Shown: in pieces, positions 27,729 to 37,651 of the stretch
Layout of the letters: each line of letters opens with the position of its first letter
How positions within the stretch are numbered: the stretch's first letter is position 1
DNA from: Vibrio artabrorum
GTDB lineage: Bacteria; Pseudomonadota; Gammaproteobacteria; Enterobacterales; Vibrionaceae
NCBI RefSeq assembly: GCF_024347295.1
Contig: NZ_AP025458.1
Location: 868,001 to 932,000, forward strand
DNA: 64,000 nt
Reading direction: 5' to 3'
Made by a program: the position numbers and the translations under genes
The notes under the pieces: model-generated
The model's database searches: none
The model's input: the letters and a program-made list of their open reading frames with translations, nothing else
What the model was told of the DNA's origin: nothing

Positions 27729-28644
27729 CCGGCTTTTAAACTCATCTTACTGTTGCCAAACCGGCGCTTTCCGAGCGGCGAAAGTGCTGCTGGTTCAGCT
27801 TATTTTTCTCTGTACTCTTGTATTCAGTGTGTCGGTATCAGCACAGGCTGAAGACGGCACGGTCATTCCCGCCAATGTCGCAGGTTCAGAGTCAGTAACC
27901 ACCAGTACTATGGAACAAGGCCAATCCAAATCGCAAACCATGACGACGGGTAGCTTGACTGGGAATGGCGGGGGTATTCCAGCCTTCACCATGACGACCA
28001 ACGCGAACGGTGGGGAAGATTACTCTATCAATTTGCAAATATTGGCCTTAATGACCATGCTCGGCTTTTTGCCGGCGATGGTGATTTTGATGACCTCGTT
28101 TACCCGAATTGTGGTGGTCATGTCTATCTTGCGCCAGGCAATGGGTCTACAACAAACGCCTTCAAACCAAGTGATTATTGGTATTGCGATATTTTTGACC
28201 TTTTTCATAATGTCCCCTGTGATCAATCAGGTAAATGAACAAGCGGTTCAGCCTTATCTTAATGAACAAATATCAGCAAGACAGGCATTTGATGTTGCCC
28301 AAGCCCCAATTAAGTCTTTCATGCTTAAGCAGACTCGACTTAAAGATCTTGAGACCTTTGTGGATATGTCGGGATCAGAAGTGAGTAATCCTGAAGATGT
28401 ATCTATGGCCGTTCTCATTCCTGCGTTTATCACCTCTGAGCTGAAAACGGCATTTCAGATCGGTTTTATGTTGTTCTTGCCTTTCCTTATCATTGACTTG
28501 GTGGTTGCCTCTGTATTGATGGCTATGGGGATGATGATGCTGTCACCGATGATTGTGTCACTGCCGTTTAAGTTGATGTTATTTGTTCTTGTTGATGGTT
28601 GGAACTTGATACTCTCGACACTCGCCGGCAGTTTTGTCGTGTAG
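27715..28644 (+). CDS. fliP: Flagellar export gate protein FliP
   Basis: FliP forms the core of the type III export gate with FliQ and FliR. The 309-residue frame begins with a long N-terminal extension and signal-like hydrophobic segment (about 25-43). A Thr/Ser/Gly-rich periplasmic stretch follows, then the conserved body (about 105-309) with [21 protein letters not shown] and [16 protein letters not shown]. The ATG lies inside the end of fliO. A shorter start is possible, but the frame from 27715 includes the expected signal. Confidence 0.95.
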   Translation: MQTNNRLLNSSYCCQTGAFRAAKVLLVQLIFLCTLVFSVSVSAQAEDGTVIPANVAGSESVTTSTMEQGQSKSQTMTTGSLTGNGGGIPAFTMTTNANGGEDYSINLQILALMTMLGFLPAMVILMTSFTRIVVVMSILRQAMGLQQTPSNQVIIGIAIFLTFFIMSPVINQVNEQAVQPYLNEQISARQAFDVAQAPIKSFMLKQTRLKDLETFVDMSGSEVSNPEDVSMAVLIPAFITSELKTAFQIGFMLFLPFLIIDLVVASVLMAMGMMMLSPMIVSLPFKLMLFVLVDGWNLILSTLAGSFVV

Positions 28645-28655
28645 CTGGGGGTATC

Positions 28656-28925
28656 ATGAATCCTGAAATATTCGTCGAATTGTTCCGAGACGCACTTTGG
28701 ATGGTATTAATCATGGTTTGCGCCATTATTATTCCTAGCCTATTGATCGGTCTAGTTGTCGCTGTCTTTCAAGCCGCCACATCCATCAACGAACAAACGC
28801 TAAGCTTTTTGCCGCGTTTAATCGTGACGTTGTTAGCCTTGATGATGTTTGCGCATTGGATGACACAGATGATGATGGAGTTCTTTTTCGAGATCATTGA
28901 ACGCTTACCACAAGTTTTGTATTAA
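28656..28925 (+). CDS. fliQ: Flagellar export gate protein FliQ
   Basis: FliQ is the smallest export gate subunit, a helical hairpin in the inner membrane. The product has 89 residues from ATG 28656 (MNPEIFVELFRDALW), which follows GGGGGTATC. A longer in-frame start at 28599 lies inside fliP and is rejected. The two membrane helices are about 18-42 and 53-74, with the conserved AVFQAATSINEQTLSFLPR between them. Confidence 0.96.
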   Translation: MNPEIFVELFRDALWMVLIMVCAIIIPSLLIGLVVAVFQAATSINEQTLSFLPRLIVTLLALMMFAHWMTQMMMEFFFEIIERLPQVLY

Positions 28926-28931
28926 ACCGAT

Positions 28932-29714
28932 ATGGAATTCCCGACGAGCCTAGTACTAGAGTGGTTAGCCAATTATTTTTGGCCGTACACTCGTATCTCA
29001 GCCATGCTGATGGTTATGTCGGTAACAGGGGCACGTTTTGTTTCCCCTCGTATTCGTCTGTATTTAGGTTTGGCGATTACCTTTGCCGTAATGCCTGCGA
29101 TCCCCGCAGTGCCTAAAGACATTGAACTGCTGTCCTTCCAAGGTTTTTTAACGGTCTTTGAGCAAATTGTCATTGGTGTTGCCATGGGATTTGTCACCCA
29201 GTTCATGCTTCAAACTTTCGTTATGCTTGGTCAGATTCTGGGTATGCAATCGAGTTTGGGTTTCGCTTCCATGGTCGATCCAGCTAATGGTCAGAATACA
29301 CCGGTGCTCGGTCAGTTGTTTATGCTGCTAGCGACCCTGTTTTTTTTAGCAACGGATGGTCACTTGAAAATGCTGCAATTGGTGGTGTTTAGCTTTAAGA
29401 CTTTACCGATTGGTAGTGGCTCTCTAACGGCGGTGGATTTCAGAGAACTGGCACTGTGGCTTGGCATTATGTTCAAAACGGCATTATCAATGTCATTATC
29501 GGGCATCATTGCCCTGTTAACGATTAACCTTTCATTTGGTGTAATGACGCGTGCCGCACCTCAACTTAATATATTTTCTTTGGGTTTTGCATTTGCGCTA
29601 CTCGTAGGTCTATTGATTTGTTGGTATATCCTTAGCGGTTTGTATGGGCACTATGAGCTATTCTGGATGCAAGGCGAACAACAGATATGTCGTCTCATCC
29701 GATTAGAATGTTAG
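28932..29714 (+). CDS. fliR: Flagellar export gate protein FliR
   Basis: FliR completes the FliPQR gate. The 260 residues contain six or so hydrophobic segments and the family motifs RISAMLMVMSVTGARFVSPR, then GQILGMQSSLGFASMVDPANGQ. The end is a cytoplasmic Cys/Arg-rich tail. It lies 6 bases after fliQ and 9 bases before flhB, in the invariant order fliPQR-flhB. Confidence 0.96.
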   Translation: MEFPTSLVLEWLANYFWPYTRISAMLMVMSVTGARFVSPRIRLYLGLAITFAVMPAIPAVPKDIELLSFQGFLTVFEQIVIGVAMGFVTQFMLQTFVMLGQILGMQSSLGFASMVDPANGQNTPVLGQLFMLLATLFFLATDGHLKMLQLVVFSFKTLPIGSGSLTAVDFRELALWLGIMFKTALSMSLSGIIALLTINLSFGVMTRAAPQLNIFSLGFAFALLVGLLICWYILSGLYGHYELFWMQGEQQICRLIRLEC

Positions 29715-29723
29715 GAGACTGAA

Positions 29724-30854
29724 ATGGCAGAGTCAGACGGTCAAGAACGTACCGAAGACGCCACGCCCAAGCGCTTGCAACAGGCCAAAGAAAAAGGTCA
29801 GGTTGCAAGATCAAAAGAGCTTGCGTCGGCGTCGGTGTTGATTGTAGGGGCGATTGCCTTGATGTGGTTTGGTGATTCGATGGCGAAAGCTTTGTTCGAG
29901 GCCATGCAACGTCTATTTTCACTAAGCCGTGATGAAGTATTTAATACCAATAAGCTTCTAGAAATAGTCGGTGGCGCGTTGGTGAACCTATTCTACCCAT
30001 TGTTCTTGATTCTGATAACCTTATTCGTTGCTGCAGTGATCGGTGCAGCTGGAGTTGGCGGAGTTAGCTTTTCAATGCAAGCGGCGATGCCTAAGGCGTC
30101 TAAGTTAAATCCATTGAGTGGTATTAAACGGATGTTTGGCCTGCAAAGTTGGGTTGAACTGTTGAAATCTATTCTGAAAGTAGCGCTCGTTTCTGGGATG
30201 GCTATTTATCTTATTCACGCTTCTCAGCACGATTTGATGCAACTGAGCATCGAGGTGTACCCACAGAATATATTCCATGCTCTGGATATTTTACTTAACT
30301 TTATTCTTCTTATTAGTTGCTCTTTGTTAATTGTTGTCGCTATTGATATCCCGTTTCAGATCTGGCAGCACGCCGATCAGCTGAAGATGACTAAACAAGA
30401 AGTGAAAGATGAGTTTAAAGACACGGAAGGGAAACCTGAAGTGAAAGGTCGAATTCGAATGTTGCAACGGGAAGCGGCCCAACGTCGTATGATGGCTGAT
30501 GTTCCACAAGCTGATGTGATAGTGACCAATCCTGAACACTTTTCGGTGGCTTTGCGTTATAAGCAGAATCAAGACAAAGCGCCAATAGTGGTCGCCAAAG
30601 GGGTTGACCATATGGCGATGAAAATTCGTGAAATTGCGCGTGAGAATGATATCTATATTATTCCAGCTCCCCCATTAGCGAGGGCGCTTTACCACACCAC
30701 AGAACTCGAACAACAAATTCCTGACGGTTTGTTTACGGCGGTGGCACAAATACTTGCTTATGTGTTTCAGCTTAAACAGTATCGAAAAAAAGGGGGGGAG
30801 AGGCCAAAGTTACAAGATTCCAATATGTCGATCCCACCCGATATGCGCTATTAG
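29724..30854 (+). CDS. flhB: Flagellar export switch protein FlhB
   Basis: FlhB switches export from rod/hook to filament substrates after autocleavage. The 376 residues start ESDGQERTEDATPKRLQQAK and carry four membrane helices (about 30-210). The cytoplasmic domain contains the self-cleaving NPxH site as TNPEHFSVALRYKQ (about 268-281) and the PLARALYHTTELEQQIP segment. GTTAGGAGACTGAA precedes the ATG. A terminator-like structure follows, then the flhA promoter. Confidence 0.97.
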   Translation: MAESDGQERTEDATPKRLQQAKEKGQVARSKELASASVLIVGAIALMWFGDSMAKALFEAMQRLFSLSRDEVFNTNKLLEIVGGALVNLFYPLFLILITLFVAAVIGAAGVGGVSFSMQAAMPKASKLNPLSGIKRMFGLQSWVELLKSILKVALVSGMAIYLIHASQHDLMQLSIEVYPQNIFHALDILLNFILLISCSLLIVVAIDIPFQIWQHADQLKMTKQEVKDEFKDTEGKPEVKGRIRMLQREAAQRRMMADVPQADVIVTNPEHFSVALRYKQNQDKAPIVVAKGVDHMAMKIREIARENDIYIIPAPPLARALYHTTELEQQIPDGLFTAVAQILAYVFQLKQYRKKGGERPKLQDSNMSIPPDMRY

Positions 30855-30874
30855 ATCAATTGCTTGAGCTGAGA

Positions 30875-30919
30875 GCGATGAACACGGATAATGGCGTTAT
30901 CATCGCGCCTTCTTTTTTT
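30875..30919 (+). terminator. Probable terminator after flhB
   Basis: GCGAT (30875-30879) with ATCGC, and inside it GATAA-TGGCG-TTATC, form a bulged stem followed by GCCTTCTTTTTTT. The bulge makes it less certain than the other terminators. Confidence 0.45.
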
Positions 30920-30950
30920 GATCGAGTGGCGATAAATTGACGAGATAGGT

Positions 30951-30966
30951 TGGTATAATGTTTGCT
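30951..30966 (+). promoter_or_regulatory. Sigma-54 promoter upstream of flhA
   Basis: TGGTATAATGTTTGCT keeps GG and GC 12 bases apart with a perfect TTGCT -12 box; the C of the -24 box is T. The leader to the flhA GTG would be about 130 bases. The TATAAT inside it could alternatively be a sigma-70 -10 box. Confidence 0.6.
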
Positions 30967-31107
30967 ATATCAATTGTGAATATAATAACCCCGATCATTA
31001 CCACCGGTTCATTATAAAGCCGTGTATTATAAACCCATGTTTTCTAAACCATAGAAGCATAGCTTGGACCTGAGCCTCAATCAGCTTGGCGAGAGAGCGA
31101 CAATATA

Positions 31108-33225
31108 GTGAAACTGCCTAGATTTATGAAATTCTCCCTGCCTTTTGCGGACAAGCTACCTAAAATTCCTAATCGAGCGATGCCTGCAATTGGTGCGCCT
31201 GTCATGGTACTTGCAACGCTTGCTATGGTGGTGTTGCCGATTCCAGCTTTCTTGTTGGATATGTTCTTCACCTTTAATATTGCACTGTCTATGGTTGTGC
31301 TATTGGTTTCGGTTTATACCCGCAGGCCTTTAGATTTCGCAGCATTCCCCACGGTCTTGCTCATCGCGACTCTGCTTCGCTTGGCCTTGAACGTTGCTTC
31401 GACCCGAGTGGTATTGCTCCATGGTCATGAAGGTGGTGATGCTGCCGGTAACGTTATTGAAGCCTTCGGTAACGTGGTGATTGGTGGTAACTATGCGGTT
31501 GGTTTGGTGGTGTTTTTGATCTTGATGATCATCAACTTTATGGTGGTCACCAAAGGTGCGGGTCGGATATCGGAAGTCAGTGCACGTTTTACCTTGGATG
31601 CTTTACCGGGTAAGCAGATGGCAATTGATGCCGATTTGAATGCGGGTTTGATCGATCAAGAACAGGCTCGTACCCGCCGCTTTGAAGTGACTAAAGAAGC
31701 CGACTTTTACGGTTCAATGGACGGTGCATCTAAGTTTGTTAAAGGGGATGCGATTGCCGGTATCTTGATCTTGTTCATCAATATCATTGGTGGTTTGAGC
31801 ATTGGTATGGTCCAGTTTAACCTTGGTTTTGGTGAAGCCATCGAGATCTATACATTACTGACGATTGGTGACGGCCTGGTTGCACAAATTCCTTCACTGC
31901 TGCTTTCTATCGCTGCTGCGATGATGGTGACGCGTCAGAATACCGATGAAGACATGGGACAACAACTCGTCTTCCAAATGTTTGATAATCCCAAATCCTT
32001 AATGATCACAGCGGGTATCCTTGGAATTATGGGGATTGTACCTGGTATGCCGCACTTCTCATTTTTAAGTCTCGCTGCGGTTGCAGGCGCTGGGGCGTAC
32101 TTTATTGATAAAAAACATAAGAAAAAAGCGCAAGACCAAAATCTACCAGCAACCATTGAAGCAAAAGGAGAGCAAGGCTCTCAGAAAGAACTCTCTTGGG
32201 ATGATGTTCAGCCGGTCGATATTATTGGCTTGGAAGTGGGGTATCGTTTAATTCCTCTGGTCGATCGAGATCAAGGGGGTGAACTGCTTGAGCGAGTGAA
32301 AGGGGTACGTAAAAAGCTGTCTCAAGATTTTGGTTTCTTGATCCCAGCTGTGCATATTCGCGATAACCTTGAGCTAACGCCAAACAGTTACCGAATTACG
32401 TTGATGGGAGTGGCGGTTGGTGAGGCTGAGATCAAGCCTGACATGGAACTCGCCATCAATCCCGGTCAAGTTTACGGGATAATCGATGGTGAGCCGACGA
32501 TTGACCCTGCATTTGGCCTTGAAGCCGTGTGGATCCGTGAAGAGCAACGTGAACACGCACAAGCCTTAGGTTACACGGTTGTGGATTCATCAACCGTGTT
32601 GGCAACGCATCTTAGTCAGTTGTTAACGAACAATGCATCGCAGCTGATTGGTCACGAGGAAGTGCAGAACTTGCTTGAAATGCTTAGTCGTTCTACGCCC
32701 AAGCTCGTTGAAGGTTTTGTGCCAGAGCAACTGTCGCTTGGTGTTGTAGTGAAAGTGCTACAAAACCTGTTAAATGAAGCCATTCCCATTCGAGATATAC
32801 GAACAATCGTCCAAACTTTGTCGGAATATTCAGGTAAGAGTCAAGAACCTGACATACTCACTGCCGCAGTTCGCATTTCATTAAAACGACTAATTGTTCA
32901 AGAAATCAATGGTATAGAGCCAGAGTTACCTGTCATTACCCTAATTCCAGAGTTGGAGCAAATTTTGCATCAGACGATGCAGGCCTCTGGCGGGGAATCT
33001 GCAGGAATTGAACCAGGTTTAGCCGAACGTTTACAAACATCTCTCAGCCAAGCGACACAAGAACAAGAGCTGAAGGGAGAGCCCGCGGTGCTACTGACCT
33101 CTGGTGTATTACGTTCGACGTTGGCTAAATTCGTGAAAAACACGATCCCAAACTTGAGAGTGTTATCTTATCAAGAGATACCGGACGAAAAGCAGATACG
33201 CATAGTACAAGCTGTTGGTAATTAA
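31108..33225 (+). CDS. flhA: Flagellar export gate protein FlhA
   Basis: FlhA is the nonameric export platform that receives chaperone-substrate complexes and couples the proton motive force. The 705 residues carry about eight membrane helices (about 25-330), with the FHIPEP-family segment GEVSARFTLDALPGKQMAID-like between them. The large cytoplasmic domain includes VDIIGLEVGYRLIPLVD. The start is GTG 31108 with GAGAGAGCGA upstream; the ATG at 31126 lacks a ribosome site. It heads flhA-flhF-flhG-fliA. Confidence 0.96.
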   Translation: MKLPRFMKFSLPFADKLPKIPNRAMPAIGAPVMVLATLAMVVLPIPAFLLDMFFTFNIALSMVVLLVSVYTRRPLDFAAFPTVLLIATLLRLALNVASTRVVLLHGHEGGDAAGNVIEAFGNVVIGGNYAVGLVVFLILMIINFMVVTKGAGRISEVSARFTLDALPGKQMAIDADLNAGLIDQEQARTRRFEVTKEADFYGSMDGASKFVKGDAIAGILILFINIIGGLSIGMVQFNLGFGEAIEIYTLLTIGDGLVAQIPSLLLSIAAAMMVTRQNTDEDMGQQLVFQMFDNPKSLMITAGILGIMGIVPGMPHFSFLSLAAVAGAGAYFIDKKHKKKAQDQNLPATIEAKGEQGSQKELSWDDVQPVDIIGLEVGYRLIPLVDRDQGGELLERVKGVRKKLSQDFGFLIPAVHIRDNLELTPNSYRITLMGVAVGEAEIKPDMELAINPGQVYGIIDGEPTIDPAFGLEAVWIREEQREHAQALGYTVVDSSTVLATHLSQLLTNNASQLIGHEEVQNLLEMLSRSTPKLVEGFVPEQLSLGVVVKVLQNLLNEAIPIRDIRTIVQTLSEYSGKSQEPDILTAAVRISLKRLIVQEINGIEPELPVITLIPELEQILHQTMQASGGESAGIEPGLAERLQTSLSQATQEQELKGEPAVLLTSGVLRSTLAKFVKNTIPNLRVLSYQEIPDEKQIRIVQAVGN

Positions 33226-33252
33226 ACCGCCTAATTAGAACGGACGAACGAA

Positions 33253-34764
33253 TTGAAAATTAAACGATTTTTTGCAAAAGATATGCGAACAGCTCTGCTC
33301 CAAGTCAAAGAAGAGCTTGGTTCAGAAGCCGTGATCATGTCAAATAAAAAGGTCGCTGGTGGCGTAGAAATTGTTGCTGCTATTGATGGTGAATCGAGCC
33401 CATCAACAACGAGTTCACGGTTAAATAAACCCCAACAGCCTGCGCAAAGTCAGTATACGCAAATGGCCGCGCCCGCAGCACCGGTAGGGCGTCGTCAACT
33501 AGACGATGACAAGGTTAGCCTACAGACGAGTGCTGAAGGCGGACGCTCAATGACCAAGCGCTTTGCGAATATGCTCAAACAATACAGTCATGGTGCCGAT
33601 GAAAACTCACAACATCGTGCTGAAAATGAAGACTCGTTGTCAGCGCTGTTGAATCGTCAGTCCGGGAGCAATCGTCAGTTAACGGGTAACCAACAGTCTA
33701 ACGGCCGTCTCGACTCTGCATTTGCTCGTGAAACGGGTCTATCTCAATTAATTGCCGAAGATCGCAGAGTCGATCGTCCAGCGCCTCGTCTTGATCCTAC
33801 TCGTTACGATCGTCATCGTGAGGGGGGGCAATCCAAAGGTACAGATACCGAGATGGAAACAATGCGCGAAGAGATGACCTCTATTCGTCGCTTGTTAGAA
33901 CATCAAGTATCAGGATTAATGTGGCAAGAAGTTGAGCGTCGTGAACCTCTGCGAGCAATGTTAATTAAGCGTCTTGAGCGTATGGGGGTTTCTGCCGAGC
34001 TTGCGGATCAAATGGCTTGTTACATTCCTGAAGACACTAAACCTGCTCGCGCTTGGAAGGCATTGCTAGCCTTGGTCGCGGACCAGATTTCAGTGACACA
34101 AACCGATATTTTAAAACGCGGTGGTATTGTGGCCTTATTAGGTCCGACTGGTGTGGGTAAAACAACGACCGTTGCAAAGCTAGCGGCAAGAGCCGCAATG
34201 GAATATGGTGCAGACAATGTCGCACTGGTGACAACAGATACTTATCGTATCGGGGCGCATGAGCAGCTATCAATTTATGGTAGAATTATGGGTTGTCCGG
34301 TAAGAGTTGCTAAAGATTCTAGTGAATTGGCCGATGTTATATATCAGTTGCGTAATCGTCGCCTGATTTTGGTCGATACTGCAGGCATGGGACAACGAGA
34401 TGTTCGCCTATCTGAACAGTTAGACACCTTGATGCAAGAGAGTGGTTCCGTTATCAATAGTTACCTTGTGTTGCCAGCAACGGCACAACGTAAAGTGCTG
34501 CAAGAAACCATTGAACACTTTAGACGAATCCCGTTGTCGGGGTGCATCATGACTAAGCTGGATGAATCCTTAAGTCTAGGTGAATTCATCAGTGTCGTAA
34601 TACAAAATGCATTACCAGTTGCTTACATAGCAAATGGTCAACGAGTTCCTGAAGATATTGTTATTGCTCAGCCAAAGTACATGATGGCTAAGGCCAATGA
34701 GTTATTAGAAAAATCTACAGAGAATGAACCTCATTACTGGAATAGCGATTCTGAAGGGCTCTAG
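33253..34764 (+). CDS. flhF: Polar flagellar placement GTPase FlhF
   Basis: FlhF is an SRP-type GTPase that marks the cell pole for flagellar assembly. The 503 residues start KIKRFFAKDMRTALLQVKEE, the Vibrio FlhF N-terminus that recruits the machinery. A Gln/Ser/Arg-rich linker leads to the N and G domains, with P-loop LLGPTGVGKTTTVAKLAARA (about 295-314), DTYRIGAHEQL, VDTAGMGQRD and TKLDES. The start is TTG 33253; homologues begin at this residue. It lies 27 bases after flhA and just before flhG. Confidence 0.96.
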   Translation: MKIKRFFAKDMRTALLQVKEELGSEAVIMSNKKVAGGVEIVAAIDGESSPSTTSSRLNKPQQPAQSQYTQMAAPAAPVGRRQLDDDKVSLQTSAEGGRSMTKRFANMLKQYSHGADENSQHRAENEDSLSALLNRQSGSNRQLTGNQQSNGRLDSAFARETGLSQLIAEDRRVDRPAPRLDPTRYDRHREGGQSKGTDTEMETMREEMTSIRRLLEHQVSGLMWQEVERREPLRAMLIKRLERMGVSAELADQMACYIPEDTKPARAWKALLALVADQISVTQTDILKRGGIVALLGPTGVGKTTTVAKLAARAAMEYGADNVALVTTDTYRIGAHEQLSIYGRIMGCPVRVAKDSSELADVIYQLRNRRLILVDTAGMGQRDVRLSEQLDTLMQESGSVINSYLVLPATAQRKVLQETIEHFRRIPLSGCIMTKLDESLSLGEFISVVIQNALPVAYIANGQRVPEDIVIAQPKYMMAKANELLEKSTENEPHYWNSDSEGL

Positions 34765-34777
34765 GCGGCGGATAAAT

Positions 34778-35665
34778 ATGAATGAAAATATGATACATGA
34801 TCAAGCTAGCGGCCTCCGTCGCTTAACCAAGCCTTCACTCACAAAAGTTATCGCTGTAACCGGTGGTAAGGGAGGCGTTGGTAAATCTAATGTAACGTTA
34901 GGTATGGCTATTTGTATGGCGCGCCAAGGCAAAAAAGTCATGGTATTGGATGCCGACTTAGGGCTAGCCAACGTCGATATTATGCTAGGCATTCGCTCTA
35001 AACGAAATCTCGGGCACGTGTTGGCTGGTGAATGTGAGCTTAAAGATGCGATTGTCGAAGGGCCGCACGGAATTAGAATTATTCCTGCAACGTCAGGCAC
35101 GCAGAGCATGACTGAATTGTCGCATGCTCAACATGCGGGGTTGATTCGTGCCTTTGGTTCGCTTGAAGACGAGATGGATATCTTGCTTGTCGATACAGCC
35201 GCCGGTATTTCTGATATGGTGATCAGCTTCTCAAGAGCGGCGCAGGATGTAGTTGTGGTCGTGTGTGATGAACCAACGTCAATTACGGATGCTTATGCCT
35301 TAATTAAGCTCTTGAGTCGAGAACATCAAGTTCAGCGATTCAAAGTTGTCGCCAATATGGTCAGAAGCTATCGCGAAGGGCGAGAATTATTTGCAAAATT
35401 GACTTTGGTCACAGAGCGTTTCTTAAATGTGAACCTCGAACTCGTAGCATGTATTCCTTTAGATGATAAAGTACGTCAAGCCGTGAAGAGACAGAAAATT
35501 GTAGTCGATGCATTTCCTCGCTCTCCTGCGGCATTAGCAATCAGTTCATTGTCAAATAAGGCATTGACCTGGCCAATCCCTAAAACACCAAGTGGGCATT
35601 TGGAGTTTTTTGTTGAAAGATTACTGAATCGTACTGAATTTGTAGAGGACCCATTTGGTGAATAA
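34778..35665 (+). CDS. flhG: Flagellar number regulator FlhG (MinD-like ATPase)
   Basis: FlhG limits polar flagella to one by antagonising FlhF and FlrA. The product has 295 residues from ATG 34778. It has the deviant Walker A TGGKGGVGKSNVTLGMA (about 27-43), Walker A' VMVLDADLGLANVDIMLG and Walker B ILLVDTAAGIS, as in the MinD/ParA class. The N-terminal basic stretch (GLRRLTKPSLTKV) resembles the FlrA/FlhF-contacting region. A longer start at 34724 would overlap flhF and is rejected. The end overlaps the fliA start. Confidence 0.96.
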   Translation: MNENMIHDQASGLRRLTKPSLTKVIAVTGGKGGVGKSNVTLGMAICMARQGKKVMVLDADLGLANVDIMLGIRSKRNLGHVLAGECELKDAIVEGPHGIRIIPATSGTQSMTELSHAQHAGLIRAFGSLEDEMDILLVDTAAGISDMVISFSRAAQDVVVVVCDEPTSITDAYALIKLLSREHQVQRFKVVANMVRSYREGRELFAKLTLVTERFLNVNLELVACIPLDDKVRQAVKRQKIVVDAFPRSPAALAISSLSNKALTWPIPKTPSGHLEFFVERLLNRTEFVEDPFGE

Positions 35666-36392
35666 AGCGCTTACTTACGATCAACATGCTAATCACAATA
35701 GCCAGCAGGCTTTTTTTGAGAAGTACTCTGTGTTGGTTAAACGTATCGCTCATCACTTGCTGGGGCGATTACCGCCGAATGTGTTGGTTGATGATTTGAT
35801 TCAAGCTGGCATGATCGGCTTGATTGAAGCTCAACAAAATTATGATGGTACTAAAGGGGCTAGCTTTGAGACATATGCTGGGATCCGAATTCGCGGGGCG
35901 ATGTTAGATGACATACGTCGTGGAGATTGGGTGCCGAGATCGGTTCATAAAAACAATCGTGAAATCAGCAGTGCAATCGCGGAGTTGGAGGGGATTCTCA
36001 ACCGCGACCCTAGTGATGTCGAAGTGGCGAAGCACATGGGACTCAGTTTAGAGCAGTATCACAGTGCTTTAACGGATATTAATTGCTCAAGACTGGTCGG
36101 AATCGAAGATTTAGGCGTCTCAGATGATGTAATATCTCCGAATGAGGACTCTCAAGACAACGCACCTTTTCAAGGCGTCGCCGATGAGTCTTTTCGTCAA
36201 GCTTTGATCGATTCAATAAAACAACTTCCAGAAAGAGAAGGCCTTGTGCTTTCACTTTATTATGATGAAGAACTCAATTTAAAAGAGATAGGGGAAATAT
36301 TAGGTGTCAGCGAGTCTCGTGTCAGCCAAATATTGAGCCAATCTATGCAGCGTCTACGCACTAAGTTAAGTGCTTGGACACAGAACGACTAA
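35658..36392 (+). CDS. fliA: Flagellar sigma factor FliA (sigma-28)
   Basis: FliA directs late flagellar genes, including the second and third flagellins here. The product has 244 residues from GTG 35658, overlapping flhG by 8 bases. Region 2 reads VLVDDLIQAGMIGLIEAQQNYD, with the family RGAMLDDIRRGDWVPRS following. Region 4 is LPEREGLVLSLYYDEELNLKEIGEILGVSESRVSQI. Those strings are quoted as adjacent parts of each region. It is normally held inactive by FlgM until the hook is complete; flgM is not in this window. Confidence 0.96.
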   Translation: MNKALTYDQHANHNSQQAFFEKYSVLVKRIAHHLLGRLPPNVLVDDLIQAGMIGLIEAQQNYDGTKGASFETYAGIRIRGAMLDDIRRGDWVPRSVHKNNREISSAIAELEGILNRDPSDVEVAKHMGLSLEQYHSALTDINCSRLVGIEDLGVSDDVISPNEDSQDNAPFQGVADESFRQALIDSIKQLPEREGLVLSLYYDEELNLKEIGEILGVSESRVSQILSQSMQRLRTKLSAWTQND

Positions 36393-36422
36393 CAACACTG
36401 ATCTTATTCAGTGGAGGCTAAT

Positions 36423-36803
36423 TTGAACAAAAACATGAAAATTCTCATTGTTGATGACTTTTCAACGATGCGCCGAATTGTTAAAAACCTACTTCGTGAT
36501 CTAGGTTTCAACAATACTCAAGAAGCAGATGATGGCTTGACCGCATTACCTATGCTGAAAAAAGGCGAATTTGATTTCGTGGTAACGGACTGGAACATGC
36601 CCGGTATGCAAGGTATTGACTTGCTTAAACACATTCGTGCAGATGCAGAACTTAAGCATCTACCTGTGCTGATGATCACAGCAGAGGCGAAGCGTGAGCA
36701 AATCATTGAAGCCGCACAAGCAGGTGTTAATGGTTACATTGTGAAGCCTTTCACTGCAGCCACGCTGAAAGAGAAACTTGATAAGATTTTTGATCGCTTA
36801 TAA
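36423..36803 (+). CDS. cheY: Chemotaxis response regulator CheY
   Basis: CheY carries the signal from CheA to the FliM switch. The product is a single receiver domain of 126 residues from TTG 36423, which has GGAGG 5 bases upstream. A GTG 12 bases earlier is also in frame and is used in some annotations; it overlaps that ribosome site. Visible are the acidic pair in [11 protein letters not shown], the acceptor aspartate D56 in [20 protein letters not shown], and the lysine of [12 protein letters not shown]. It resembles V. cholerae CheY-3, the copy that drives motility. Confidence 0.96.
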   Translation: MNKNMKILIVDDFSTMRRIVKNLLRDLGFNNTQEADDGLTALPMLKKGEFDFVVTDWNMPGMQGIDLLKHIRADAELKHLPVLMITAEAKREQIIEAAQAGVNGYIVKPFTAATLKEKLDKIFDRL

Positions 36804-36910
36804 GCGATCAATACGTTTTAGGAATTTCTGGATAAACACTGACTGAACCGTTCTCTGTCTATCTCGATAACCTAAGCGAACGAAGTATGCGGAGTAAGGC
36901 TAAACTCAGG

Positions 36911-37642
36911 ATGATTTCATTAGCACAAGCAAAACAATTAGTAGAACTGCTTGAAAACGATGAACAGCAAGATGCTGATTCTCTTGTTAGAAGTATTTAT
37001 GAAGACAATTTTAGTCTTCAAGACAACCCAATGCTTCAAGAAATAGGTAGTTTGACTCGCGATCTTCACGATTCTTTGACTCAATTTAATTTCGATGAAC
37101 GCATTAGCGTCATCGCAAATGATGAAATCCCTGACGCAAGGGATCGCCTTCAATACGTCATAGATAAAACAGAAGTTGCGGCGAATAAAACGATGGACGC
37201 TGTTGATTGCTGCATGCCAATAGCGGACAACCTACACGAGGGTCTACTTCAAGTGAGGCCTCAATGGAATGAACTGATGCATGGCCGCATTGAGCTGGCA
37301 CAATTTAAAGCTTTATGTCACCGCATTGATGGATTGCTTGTCCAAGTAGAAGGCGACAGTACTGAACTACGCGGACAATTGACTGAAATCTTGATGGCTC
37401 AGGATTTCCAAGATTTAACTGGGCAGATAATTAGCAAAGTTATTACCTTGGTAAATGAGGTGGAAGGACGTTTGGTCGAGATTCTCACGGTATTCGGTGC
37501 GAATCAAAAAGAGCCAACTCCAGAGTCAGAGAAGAAAGCATCGATTGCTCCTGAAGGTCCAATTATGAACCCAGAAGAGCGTGAAGATGCTGTTGCATCT
37601 CAAGATGAAGTCGACGATTTGTTATCCAGTCTTGGATTTTAA
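36911..37642 (+). CDS. cheZ: CheY-phosphate phosphatase CheZ
   Basis: CheZ dephosphorylates CheY-P to end the tumble or reversal signal. The product has 243 residues from ATG 36911; an in-frame ATG at 36887 adds eight residues but lacks a ribosome site. It shows the long helical hairpin, the catalytic-type glutamine in LMAQDFQDLTGQIISKV, and the C-terminal CheY-binding peptide DDLLSSLGF after a disordered acidic linker. It lies 9 bases before cheA. Confidence 0.95.
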   Translation: MISLAQAKQLVELLENDEQQDADSLVRSIYEDNFSLQDNPMLQEIGSLTRDLHDSLTQFNFDERISVIANDEIPDARDRLQYVIDKTEVAANKTMDAVDCCMPIADNLHEGLLQVRPQWNELMHGRIELAQFKALCHRIDGLLVQVEGDSTELRGQLTEILMAQDFQDLTGQIISKVITLVNEVEGRLVEILTVFGANQKEPTPESEKKASIAPEGPIMNPEEREDAVASQDEVDDLLSSLGF

Positions 37643-37651
37643 AGGTAACCT